Part shown: positions 52,996 to 63,121 of the stretch, piece after piece
How the letters are laid out: each line of letters begins with the position of its first letter
Numbering within the stretch: position 1 is the stretch's first letter
NCBI RefSeq assembly: GCF_905171775.1
Contig: NC_053491.1
Coordinates: 224,850,486 to 224,914,485, forward strand
DNA from: Rana temporaria
Taxonomy: Eukaryota; Chordata; Amphibia; Anura; Ranidae
Length of the DNA stretch: 64,000 bases
Direction: 5' to 3'
The notes under the pieces: model-generated
Seen by the model: only the letters and a program-made list of their open reading frames with translations
Databases searched by the model: none
What the model was told of the DNA's origin: nothing
Program-made: the position numbers and the translations under genes

Positions 52996-53268
52996 GTCTC
53001 CATTCACATCTAGGCGACAAAACGCCCGACGCTTGTGCCGCTAGAGGGGGAAATTCCCATTGCTGTCTATGGAGATGGTTCACATCTCATAGACACCGTA
53101 CGCCTGTCGCCTGAAAAAAAGTCCCGGACCCTTTTTTTCAGGCGACATTGGCGTTCGCCCATTGACAGCAATGGGAAGAATTTGAAAAAAAAAAAAAAAA
53201 GATACACTATCCGCGGCAAAATACGCCGCGTACGTGGCGTTGCTTGTCGCGGAGATGTGAATGGAGCC
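52996..53268. mobile_element. Harbinger-like MITE
   Basis: A 273-bp element with ends GTCTCCATTCACATCT and AGATGTGAATGGAGCC between TAA copies (52993-52995, 53269-53271). It abuts the family-D MITE directly and shares the TAA with that element's TTAA end. Confidence 0.8.
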
Positions 53269-53564
53269 TAAATAAAGTTTAGCTACAGCATTTCATGCCT
53301 AGAGCTGCTGACAATCAGATAGGTGATATATGACTTCTCCAGGGATCCACAACTAAATGTAGACTTGTTTGCCTGCACATTTCATTCATATCACACCTCC
53401 AGATCACCGCACTTATGGCATACTACACTTCTTGCCTTGGCGCATGGTAGAGCAACTAAAAATCATTTTTAAGTGGCTTAGCCAGCAATTGGCAGTAGTC
53501 TAACCACAAATGCCAGATGTGCCATAGATGCCTGCACCTAAAGTGGGAAACCCACAGGTGTGTG

Positions 53565-53854
53565 CAGGGGCGGACTGACCGTTGAGGCACTCGGGCACTG
53601 CCCGAGGGCCCCATGCTACTAGGAGGCCCCATCAGGGTTGCCAGGTTGAGTAAAACCAGGGACAGTATGTAAAAATCTGTTTTTTTTACATCTGTCCCTG
53701 ATATGTCCGAAACTGACATGCTTTTGATGTGAAAATCAAGATTTTAGCTGCCCTGCCTCTCCACTGCCTTCTGGCATGGTGGCCATCTGTAAGCCCGGGG
53801 GCCCCATAATCTTCTATTGCCCGGGGGCCCCATTAAGTTGTCAGTCCGCCCCTG
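53565..53854. mobile_element. hAT MITE
   Basis: A 290-bp element with ends CAGGGGCGGACTGACCG and TGTCAGTCCGCCCCTG, flanked by exact 8-bp copies of GGTGTGTG (53557-53564, 53855-53862). Confidence 0.9.
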
Positions 53855-54124
53855 GGTGTGTGGGAATAATAATAATAATAAAAAAATAATATAAAAAAAA
53901 AAGCCCCCACACCTACAAATTGAAACCTGAACAAAGGGACCGACAAGCGCAAACTATGAATGATGATCACATAAGCTCCAATTGGACAGCCCAACAAGAA
54001 AACTTTTCTTGGAGATCTAGAAAAGCAGAGGAGATGCAGCTACTATCTGCACCATGTTAGAAAAGTATGGATTACTATAAAACAATTTAAAGGCTACATG
54101 CAAAACTGATGTGGAGAGAAATTA

Positions 54125-54349
54125 TAAGAGGGGAAATCTTCCAATGGGGACACTAGTTCTGGTGACCAAGGAATTCCCTTAATTTGCAGGGATTGCCTCT
54201 CACTTCCTGTTTCGGCTATGCGACAGGAAGTGAAGGGGAATCTCTGCAATGGGACACAGATGTAAACAAGTAAGTGGCTAAAAACCCTTTTGATCCAAAA
54301 TGTATAAAGAATGAATAAAAAAAGTTTTGCCTATAGTTGCATTTTAACT
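54125..54349. mobile_element. Family-D MITE relic
   Basis: Shares AGGGGAAATCTTCCAATGGG, GGAATTCCCTTA and the CACTTCCTGT hairpin with 52728-52995. It ends CCTATAGTTGCATTTTAA. The left end is unclear. Confidence 0.6.
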
Positions 54350-54639
54350 TCTGTAACTCATAAGGGATGTGAGGCAGATCTATGGGGCAGCTGTGGAATT
54401 ATTAATGGTAAATCACGTGTTCAGCTTGTACTATCAACGTCCAGTCCCATCTAAAACTGAACATTTCGTTTTGCCTAAATGCAAAACTGCTCTCACTTTA
54501 TAGACACGCCAAGATCGCACATCCACATTGAAACAACACAAAGCTTGGCTGTCATCCACAATCCTAATGTCACCGCTCTCAGCCATACACATGCCCTATC
54601 ACCGTCTGCACAGCTCCCATTACCGATGCATGGCTCTAC

Positions 54640-55010
54640 AGCTGATCAGAGTCGCGCCACCCCCACCAGCTCTTTAAAAATTCCCGCGACGTGACCCGAG
54701 GCGGGGTTTGCATGCATAATCAGGTTTTAGGGGCGTGGCTGCCGCTGGAAGCTGTCATTGACCCCTGCAATAAGCACCAAGCCAATCACAGGCTCTGCTA
54801 TCTAACACACTGAGAACGCGACCAATCGCTGCATATGTAGTTTTAAAACGGGTAACGCCCTCTTCTCCCGAGCCAAATTGCCTTGGCGTTTTTATCTCAT
54901 TGGTTGCTAGCGGCTTGGTGACCCGGATACTGTGTAGTGATTGGTGGGTGGCTGGGGCGGAAGATTTCAATTCCTCGAGTGGTCCTGCTCTTTTCGGCTG
55001 GTTATTTAGT
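54640..55010 (+). promoter_or_regulatory. cdc25c: Putative cdc25 promoter with four CCAAT boxes and an E2F-like site
   Basis: A CpG-rich block in otherwise AT-rich DNA. CCAAT boxes lie at 54782-54786 and 54822-54826 (forward) and 54899-54903 and 54940-54944 (as ATTGG), spaced about 40, 77 and 41 bp. TTCCCGCG at 54681-54688 fits E2F, GGGGCGTGGC at 54730 fits GC-box factors, and TTGGCG at 54883 could be a cell-cycle-dependent element. Multiple NF-Y CCAAT boxes are typical of G2/M genes including CDC25C. No canonical TATA box is seen. Transcription to the right is inferred from the downstream cdc25 exon; divergent transcription is possible. Confidence 0.6.
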
Positions 55011-55112
55011 GATATCCGGTGTGGGGAAGGAGCGAAGAGATTGAGGGAGAGCTCGGCTTGGGGTACTATGCGGTGATCTCGGCTCCTTCCTGGATGAGGA
55101 GAGGCAGGAAAC
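55011..55112 (+). other. cdc25c: Candidate 5' untranslated exon 1 of cdc25
   Basis: The sequence directly after the CCAAT cluster is purine- and CpG-rich and ends in AAACAT/GTGAGA, a plausible donor. The transcription start is not determinable from sequence. It would join to the acceptor at 61955-61959, an intron of about 6.8 kb. The short upstream ATG-CGG-TGA near 55069 would be a two-codon uORF. Confidence 0.35.
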
Positions 55113-55452
55113 ATGTGAGAGCTTTTCTTTTGTTCATGTGGGTTCTGTAGGCTTAGTGCCAGTCCTGACTGATTGTATTATTTATGTTCAACCTGATTAC
55201 TGCCTGATCCATTTTACGTGGTTTCTGGGCTTCCAAATGTATGCATGGTGCATTCAACTGTTTACAACTGAAGTTTAGGAAAGAAGGGAGGGGGAGGGTA
55301 TAGCACTACATGGGTTAGTTATGTATAATAGTGTGTATCCTGCAGGCTGCTGCTTCATGGAAATTCTCCCATTCATACTGCCCAGAGCTGAGAGTGGGCA
55401 GGACTTGTGCTGCTTCCCATCATTCATAGAATGTTTTCTTGTCTACCCAGCA

Positions 55453-56097
55453 GTACTAGCGCAGCGGAGGATCAGAGCTCTGGGCGGTACTAGCGCAGCG
55501 GAGGATCAACGTTCTGAGCGGTACTAGCGCAGCGGAGGATCAACGCTCTGGGCGGTACTAGCGCAGCTGAGGATCAACGCTCTGGGTGGTACTAGCGCAG
55601 CTGAGGATCAACGCTCTGAGCGGTACTAGCGCAGCGGAGGATCAACGCTCTGAGCGGTACTAGTGCAGCGGAGCATCGGGGCTCTGGGCGGTACTAGCGC
55701 AGCGGAGGATCAACGCTCTGAGCGGTACTAGCGCAGCGTAGGATCAGGGCTCTGAGCGGTATCAGGGCTCTGAGCGGTATTAGCGCAGCGGAGGATCGGG
55801 GCGGTACTAGCGCAGCGGAGGATCGGGGCGGTACTAGCGCAGCGGAGGATCGGGGCGGTACTAGCGCAGCGGAGGATCGGGGCGGTACTAGCGCAGCGGA
55901 GGATCGGGCGGTACTAGCGCAGCGGAGGATCGGCTCTGGGCTTTACTAGAGCAGCACCATGAGGATCAGGGCTCTGGGCGGTACTAGAGCAGCACCATGA
56001 GGATCAGGGCTCTGGGCGGTACTAGAGCAGCACCAGGAGGATCCCGGCTCTGGGCGGTACTAGAGCAGCACCAGGAGGATCCCGGCTCTGGGCGGTA
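55453..56097. repeat. CpG-rich ~35-bp tandem array in cdc25 intron 1
   Basis: About 18-20 units with the core TACTAGCGCAGCGGAGGATC. The spacer differs in blocks: AACGCTCTGAGCGG on the left, GGGGCGG in the middle, and AGAGCAGCACCATGAGGATC on the right. It begins 340 bp after the candidate exon 1, adding CpGs next to the promoter. Confidence 0.9.
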
Positions 56098-56169
56098 CCC
56101 CCCTTGAAAAAATAAGTCAAGGTGAACTAACACCTGACACCTCCCCGCTCCGCACTCCCGAGGGGCATT

Positions 56170-56617
56170 TTAACTTCTTCAATAAAAGGCATTTTCACCC
56201 CCTTCCTTCCCAGAAAAAAAATCGTTTTCTGCGCTGTCGCACTTTGAATGACCAGTGCAACACTTTTATGCCCCCCCCCCCCAGAAATAGAGCTTTCTTT
56301 TTGTGGTATTTTATCACCTCTGCGGTTTTTATTTTTTGCGCTATAAACAAAAGAACAGTGACAATTTTGAAAAAAAAACAATGTTTTTTGCTTTAATAAA
56401 TATCACAATTTAAAAAAATATATATATTTTTTTTCCTCAGTTCAGGCCGATACGTATTCTTCTATATATTTTTGGTAAAAAAAAAACGACGTAATAAGCG
56501 TATATTGGTTTGCGCAAAAGTTATAGCCTCTACAAAATAGGGGACAGAATTAGGGCATTTATTTTTATTTTTTACTAGTAATGCCGGCGATCTGTAGTGT
56601 GTGTGTGTGTGTGTGTT

Positions 56618-56650
<33 letters not shown>

Positions 56651-57135
56651 GTGTTTTTTTTTTTATTTATTTATTTTTTTTTTTTTGTGATTGCGGCGGA
56701 CACTTTTGACACATTTTTGGGACCATTCACATTTATACAGCGATCAGTGCTATAAAACTGCACTGATTACTGTATAATGTGACTGGCAGGGGAGGGGTTA
56801 ACACTAGGGGGTAATCAAGGGGTTAACATGTTCCCTAAGGGGTGCTTCTAACTGTAGGGGGACTCACAAGGGGAGGAGACCGATCTGTGTTCCTCTGTAC
56901 TGGGAACACACATCGGTCTGCTCATCTCTGACAGGACGTGGATCTGTGTGTTTACACACACAGATCCACGGTCCTGCTGTGATCAGGGGTGCCCGGTGGA
57001 CATCGCGCCCGCCGGGTCACGAGCAATTGCGGGTGCGCCCCCTAGATGCCCAGGATGTCATATCACGCCCGCCCAGGATGGGAAATCCCTCCTGCGAACG
57101 TCACATTACTATGGGCGGGTAGTGAAGTGGTTCAA
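56170..57135. mobile_element. TTAA element, family B copy 2 (inverted)
   Basis: It carries family-B blocks in reverse: GGTATTTTATCACCTCTGCG, CTATAAACAAAAGAAC, a GGATCTGTGTG/CACACACAGATCC hairpin at 56940-56970, and GAAGTGGTTCAA at the right end. The left end TTAACTTCTTCAA is degraded. It contains a (GT)n tract at 56598-56653. Confidence 0.7.
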
Positions 57136-57755
57136 CTAGGTGTTGGGGAGGGAGAGGGTGGGTTTAGAGGAAGCGATAGCTGCCAGTGAGCCGAAGACAG
57201 AGGGTACTAGTGGAGGCATTAATGATGATAATATATCCATAACGTCCAATCCTGGGGTAAATGATTTGACAAATCAAAAGCAAAGTCTGAGAAAACCTAA
57301 GGATCATAAGATCTTCGGGTCCTGGTAAAAGACAGACTGAGCAATAGCAGGCAATGCCAAACTACAGCAAGCAAAGCCAGCAGACTATTGGCTTGTGTAT
57401 TAAAAAAAAAGGGGGGGGGGAATTTACTCAAGAGCTAAAATGATTATCCTGCCACTTTATACATTTCTGTTTTGGCCACATCTGGAGTAATTCCATTCAG
57501 TTCTGGTCACCAATCCTCAGGAGGGACGTTGGGCACCTGGAGAGAGTCCAGCCAAGGGCAACTAAAAACAATGACGAGGAACGACTGCAAGCACTGAAGA
57601 TGCTCTCCTTGGCGAAGAAACATTTGAGGCGATATGATGGCAGTATACAAATCCCTCAATGGTGATCCCAGCATAGAAAGGAAACGTTTCAGTCTCAGGG
57701 AGTGTAAAAAGACATGGGGGCCACAAAATGAGATTGGAGAAGTGGTTTAACCTTG
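57136..57755. other. Intronic repeat-like DNA
   Basis: 57500-57745 (TTGAGGCGATATGATGGCAG, AACGTTTCAGTCTCAGGGAG) resembles an old interspersed repeat found widely in vertebrates. It was not named. No coding exon. Confidence 0.35.
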
Positions 57756-57869
57756 GACCCCTTTCAATCTGGGGTGGTTTGCAGGCGCTATTGCGCTAAA
57801 AATAGCGCCCGCAAACCGACCTGAAACAGCGGCCACTGTTTCTCCATTGTGAAACCCCCAAGGGCTTTG
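57756..57869. repeat. Harbinger-like MITE fragment
   Basis: GACCCCTTTCAATCTGGGG, CGCTAAAAATAGCG and CCCCCAAGGGCTTT match the left half of the MITE at 14456-14776. The right end is lost. Confidence 0.65.
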
Positions 57870-58450
57870 GATCCAGTGAAGAGGTTCATCAATTATACCT
57901 GAGCGAGTACTCCCTTCTTCTATGAGCTTCAGCAGGGTGCAGTGCAATGTGCAGCACACTGCACCCCCTCCCTTTTTTATTTTTTTTTATAACTTTATTT
58001 TTGTGATACTTGATTCATTCATGTCTTCACACAGCAGCCTGGTGAAATGTGCTGCCGTTCTGTACACTGCATCAAACCAGCATTGTGGTGTGAATGGGGA
58101 GCATAGAATGTTAAATTCTGTGTCTTTGTTTTTCTGTGTTCATCCAGTGAACGCCATTTTTCGGCACCCACCTTTAGGGTGTGCGCACATCACGGGCCCC
58201 GGCCTGGCCTACCAGGTCGGGGCGCACATGCTACGCAGAGTTCCTGACTTTGGGCCCTCATGGCCTGGAGCAACTGATGCTGCAAAGGGACCCCAGTGAT
58301 TTACTGGGTTCCCTCATCTTATGAGAAGATCCCAAGCGAGTTGTGGAGTCGGTCGGAGGTGAACCCTAAGGCTAGGTTCACATGTCTGTGGCTTGGGAAC
58401 GCTTGTTTCCGAGAAACTCATTATACTTGAGCAGATATTCTGGGGTGCCA
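57870..58450. other. Intron 1 sequence, no gene seen
   Basis: Includes a small TGCAGTGCA...CACACTGCA hairpin near 57937-57964. Forward open frame 57922-58299 lacks protein features. Confidence 0.4.
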
Positions 58451-58828
58451 TTAAAGTAGTTCTAAAGGCTACCTATGTTTTAACTTAAAGGTTCATTATT
58501 TATTTTCTAAATGGGTTCCTTTTTAAACTAGTGCATTATTGGTTCACTTACCTTTTCCTTCGATTTTCCTTCTAAATGTTTTTTCTTTGTCTGAATTTCT
58601 CACTTCCTGTTTCTCCTCAGTAGTAAGCTGTTCTGGCTAACCCCCAGCCAGAACAGCTCGGATGATGGGGGCAAGCTTACTGAGGAGGAACAGAAAGTGA
58701 GAAATTCAGACAAAGGGGGGAAAAACATTTAGAAGGGAAATTGAAGGAAAAGGTAAGTGAACTAACAATGCACTAGCTTAAAGGAAACTATTTAGAAAAT
58801 AAAAAACAAACCTTTACAACCCCTTTAA
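58451..58828. mobile_element. T2-like foldback element with arms over most of its length
   Basis: A 378-bp element from TTAAAGTAGTTCTAAAGG to CAACCCCTTTAA. Inner arms of about 150 bp pair end to end (TTATTTTCTAAATGGGTTCC with its mirror; CTTACCTTTTCCTTC; TTTGTCTGAATTTCTCACTT) around the centre TTCTGGCTAA...CAGCCAGAA. The transcript would form one long hairpin. Confidence 0.85.
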
Positions 58829-59519
58829 TGCAAATACTTGCCTGCCTCCACTGATGATCCAGTGCTTGTCCTGTCTGCAGGTCTACTCCCCTCATTTAAT
58901 CTTCTCATAGGAGACACAGGATGGACCCATAGACTCCTGCTTCTCTCAGTCAAATCCTGTAAAGCGAGAGCAGGGAGCCTGGCGAGATGCGCTGTGTGTG
59001 TTTATGAATGCACACAGCTCAGCACGGGAACACTCGCACAAGTGCTTCCATAGTAAAGCACTTCCTATGTGGGAACCTGTAGGAAGGAGTGGAGAGCACC
59101 AGCATGGGGACTGCCAAGGAAGACATATGGAGTTTCTATATGGGAAAGTGTGCAAAATCTCATGCTTTCCTGACACGCACAGAAAAGAGAAACTTGCTGC
59201 CATTTAGCAGACATTAGGTGGTGCCGTTAATTGTCAACAGCACCCCCACGCATCTGCAATCGTGCCACATTTTTACACGCGCCAACCTTTTTTTTTTCCT
59301 TCAGCCAGCTGGGTTGAATGAAGGAAAACTACCAGGGTGTACCAGGCATTGAGTCTGCATATTTTGGTAAGAACATCAGTTGGATTGTTTATCCACCAAT
59401 GCCGAAAATGTTCACCACATAGACTTTAAAGAACCTTAGACGTAGGTGATTATGTAATTTTTATAATTGATGGTTGCATATGCACAATAAAGTGTAGGTA
59501 TTGATTTTAAAAATGATGG

Positions 59520-59586
<67 letters not shown>

Positions 59587-59806
59587 TATAATTTGTGTTT
59601 TTAAAAGTGCAAATTATTCTACTTCCTGCTGGCCTGGTTGTGGTGTAATTTTACTAGCAGTCAGCAAGTGTTGACCTTCGTGTTTGCAGCTTGTTATCAG
59701 ATGTTTATCAGAAAAAAATACCTTATTGTCTCTGCAAGACACATCAGAAGCACTTACTCCATGACGGCACAGAGCCACTTTGTATGTTAAAGTACAACTA
59801 TAGGCA

Positions 59807-59840
<34 letters not shown>

Positions 59841-60639
59841 CTCCATTTTGGAAAAAATAACCCCTGTCAGTTTAATACAGTAGACTTGCCTCTTCTATTG
59901 CAGGTATGTTTTAACATACACAATTGGGTTGATTTACTAAACTAAACTTGGTGGATTACAAGTTCAGTGCTGGCATTGGTTTGGTGCTCACAACAGATGC
60001 AAGCCTATCGGAGTCCTAGGTACTAGAGCAGCACGATTTATCGCAGAGATGATCGCAATCTCGATTCTCCCCGTGGGATGACTCGCAATTCTTCTGTGTT
60101 CACCGCTGGTTCCACGTAACCAGCGTGGAACGCAAATGGCGCCGATATCGGAACCGACGTCAGCAGCCTGCGCCGCAGGATAGATGCCTGGGCTTCTCTC
60201 ACAGTTCTGTACAACTGTAGTGTGTATCCATGCGCCACCCAGTGGTTGCCGGCGTTACTGCTTCTGATGTATTAAAGGTGTTGTAAAGGTAAACATTTTT
60301 TTTCATAATAAGCATCCTTTACCTGCAGACATTCCTCTTTTCACTTCCTCATTGTTCGTTTTTGCTCAGAAGTTCCATAGACTGCCATGTTAAACGTCAG
60401 TCTAGTCGTGGGCACAGTGAGGCATGCACATGGACAACCTAGGCTTATACTCGAGTCAATAAGTTTTCCTTTTTTTTTTTTTTTTTTTTTTTTTTTGTAA
60501 AATTGGGTGCCTCGGCTTATATTCGGGTCGGGTTTTACTCGAGTATGTACGGTAAATGTTAAGACGTTACAAATCTCATCCTGATTTTACTTTCTCCAAT
60601 AATGTAAGTTCACACCTATGTGTTTTTGAAGTGCGTTCG
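58829..60639. other. Intron 1 sequence with simple repeats and MITE ends
   Basis: A (TA)n tract lies at 59521-59590 and T-runs at 59811-59840 and 60469-60496. TTAAAGTACAACTATAGGCAAA near 59788 is a family-D-like left end. TAGAGCAGCACGATTTATCG near 60024 resembles a hAT left end without a partner. CGGCTTATATTCGGGTCGGG near 60513 belongs to a common vertebrate repeat. No exon seen. Confidence 0.45.
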
Positions 60640-61517
60640 GCTGTGCGAAATCACGTAGGTATACGTCATTTCGCATTTCAGCCATTAGGGGCAGGCGCGA
60701 TCACCGCCGGGCACTCGCGATCGCTCGTTACAGAGCGAGAACCGGGAGCTGTGTGTGTAAACACACAGCTCCCGGTCCTGTCAGGGGGAGAAATAACTGT
60801 TCGTCTGTTCATACAATGAATGAACAGCGATCTGTCATTTCCCCAAGTCAGTCCCACCCCCCATTCAGTTAGAACACACCTAGGGAACATAATTAACCCC
60901 TTCCTCGTCCCCTAGTGTTAACCCCTTCCCTGCCAGTGGCATTTTTACAGTAATCAATGCATTTTTATAGCACTGATCGCTATAAAAATGCCAATGGTCC
61001 CAAAAATGTGTCCGCCATAAGGTCGCAGTACCGATAAAAATCGCTGATCGACGACATTACTAGTAAAAAAAAAAAAAAAAAATATTATTAAAAATGCCAT
61101 AAAACTATCCCCTATTTTGTAAGACGCTATAACTTTTGCGCAAACCAATCAATAAACGCTTTTTGCGATATTTTTTGTAAAAAAATTAATAAATAAATGT
61201 ATCGGCCTAAATTGAGGGGAATTTTTTTTTATATATATTTTTGGGGGATATTTATTAAAAAGTAAATATTCATTTTTTTTTTTTTTTTCCAAAGTTGTTG
61301 CTGTATTTTTGTTTATGGCGCAAAAAATAAAAACCGCAGAGGTGATCAAATACCACAAAAAGAAAGCTCCTATTTGTGGGGAAAAAAAAAGATGCCAATT
61401 TTGTTTGGGAGCCACGTCGCACGACCGCGCAATTGTCAGTTAAAGCGACGCAGTGCCGAATCGCAAAAAGCGGCCCGGTCATTGACCAGCAAAATGATCG
61501 GGGGCTGAAGTGGTTAA
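60640..61517. mobile_element. TTAA element, family B copy 3
   Basis: Same orientation as 12937-13840. Shared blocks are CGCGATCGCTCGTTACAGAG, the GGGAGCTGTGTG/CACACAGCTCCCGG hairpin, CACTGATCGCTATAAAAATG, GTGGGGAAAAA, CACGTCGCACGACCG and GGGGCTGAAGTGGTTAA at 61501-61517. The left terminus has diverged, so the start is approximate. Confidence 0.75.
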
Positions 61518-62001
61518 CATGCAGCATGGTACCTTTATTGCTATAAGGAACTTCAATGGAATCCGTATAAAAAAAAAAAAAAAAAAATGTACATGTGTTT
61601 TTCCCACATGACAAGACCCCTCCTCCTAGCAACATTAACACATCCCAAAAACACAAAATGCATCAAAAACGTGCATGGGGAAAAATACAGAATCTGTCAG
61701 AAAATGGGTATCAAACAACTACAAATACATATATATGAGCCTAGCCTACATTCCACAAACCTCTATGTAGTGCCAGGACCTGAATGGATTGTTTTATTAC
61801 GTCCTCACAATACATATTATAGTTGGTAAATCTAAAGGACATTGTGCAGACAGCTTGTAAGGTAGCTTGTGTTTTTTGGCATTTCCTGTGTAAGAATTAA
61901 TGTTTTAATTTGTACTGTACATTTAAACTTCTTTCTTTTTTTCTTTCTTTCTTCAGCAGCTCTCCAGGTTCCACACTAGTGGGGAAGAATCGTAAAAAAC
62001 C

Positions 62002-62192
62002 ATGGCAGATGGACACTCTTTTTCATCAGATGGTTACTCAAAGTCTTCTGGTCTTAATTTTCGCACAAATTGTCGAATGGTACTAAATCTACTGAGGGAC
62101 AGAGATGCATCTGTTATATATTCTCCAGAGCAACCTTTAACGCCAGTCACTGACCTTGCAGTGGGCTTCAGTAACTTAAGCACTTTCAATGG
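62002..62192 (+). CDS. cdc25c: M-phase inducer phosphatase (cdc25), first coding exon
   Basis: Dual-specificity phosphatase that activates cyclin-dependent kinase 1 at mitotic and meiotic entry; this exon encodes only the regulatory N-terminus. ATG 62002 sits in a strong context (AAACCATGG). The acceptor is TTCTTTCTTCAG at 61956 or CAG at 61959, giving a short untranslated lead. Recognisable family blocks are NFRTNCRMVLNLLRDRD, SPEQPLTPVTDLAVG and FSNLSTFNG, which match amphibian Cdc25 closely and mammalian CDC25C less so; TPVTDL contains a proline-directed Thr. The exon ends GG/GTAAAT, phase 2. Later exons with the catalytic domain lie beyond the window. Paralogue choice (c versus a) is inference. 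Confidence 0.9.
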
Positions 62193-62474
62193 GTAAATAT
62201 CACATAAGCATTAGGCACACAAACATGTTTTGTATGGATGTAGCATGAACTACAAAAGCTGTGGATGCATGTTCTATTCCAGGGCTCAAAATTTCAAATC
62301 CTGAGCTACTAGCCAGGCCTTAAGGGTTACGCGCCACCAGTTTCCCCAACTGATCCCTACCCTACACCGCCCCTAATTCCAAACGCCCTCATAAATTATC
62401 TCATGAAATGACACTTAAATGTTTTATGCAGCATTAAGTTGCAAAAATAAATATTAATAACTTTGATTGCATCC
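62193..62474. other. cdc25 intron 2, hAT-like left end
   Basis: CAGGGCTCAAAATTTCAAAT at 62281-62300 resembles a hAT terminus. A right end was not found. Confidence 0.4.
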
Positions 62475-62805
62475 TCACCTCGCCTGTGGCCGCCGTTGCA
62501 GCCTCACCTCGCCTGTGGCCGCCGTTGCAGCCTCACCTCGCCTGTGGCCGCCGTTGCAGCCTCACCTCGCCTGTGGCCGCCGTTGCAGCCTCACCTCGCC
62601 TGTGGCCGCCGTTGCAGCCTCACCTCGCCTGTGGCCGCCGTTGCAGCCTCACCTCGCCTGTGGCCGCCGTTGCAGCCTCACCTCGCCTGTGGCCGCCGTT
62701 GCAGCCTCTCCTCGCCTGTGGCCGCCGTTGCAGCCTCTCCTCGCCTGTGGCCGCCGTTGCAGCCTCTCCTCGCCTGTGGCCGCCATTGCAGCCTCTCCTC
62801 GCCTG
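62475..62805. repeat. 29-bp minisatellite in cdc25 intron 2
   Basis: Twelve near-identical units containing CTCGCCTGTGGCCGCCGTTG. The first eight carry CCTCACC and the last four CCTCTCC, marking a single substitution spread by local expansion. Because 29 is not a multiple of 3, all three forward frames are open; these are not genes. Confidence 0.95.
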
Positions 62806-62841
62806 TGAAAGAGGATCACCTGTGCAAGAGGATCATCACAA

Positions 62842-63121
62842 GCAAGAGAAAAGCCACGGGATTACAGAGCAGATAGCCCGCTGTTACAGCTGAGTTTACA
62901 TTACAATTGCCTCCGCTCCGCTCGTGGTTACACAGTCCTGCCTTCTGACCCTCAGCCTGTAATAGACAGAACACGTCCCAGCATTGGACTGGCATTCTGT
63001 CTATCACAGGCGTGGGGTCCGGCAGCAGGGCTGTATGTAACCACGAGCGGAGCGGAGGCAATTGTAATGTAAACTCGACTGTAACAGCGGGCTATCTGCT
63101 CTGTAATCCTGCAGCTTTTCT
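62842..63121. repeat. Inverted repeat with ~110-bp arms
   Basis: Blocks AGAGCAGATAGCCCGCTGTT, TTTACATTACAATTGCCTCC and GCTCCGCTCGTGGTTAC are mirrored at 63020-63115 around the loop 62945-63010, which itself holds TAATAGACAGAA/TTCTGTCTATCA. It is probably a foldback element or the palindromic core of a hAT MITE starting at 62281. Confidence 0.8.

Noticed and set aside
54755..55114. 119-codon minus-strand open frame in the cdc25 promoter
   Set aside because: Lies over the CpG-rich CCAAT block; no homology and expected from GC composition.
57747..58299. Open frames in cdc25 intron 1
   Set aside because: Short, repeat-derived and without recognisable protein features.
62463..62893. Three forward open frames of 113-137 codons
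   Set aside because: The 29-bp minisatellite lacks stops in all frames and lies in an intron.
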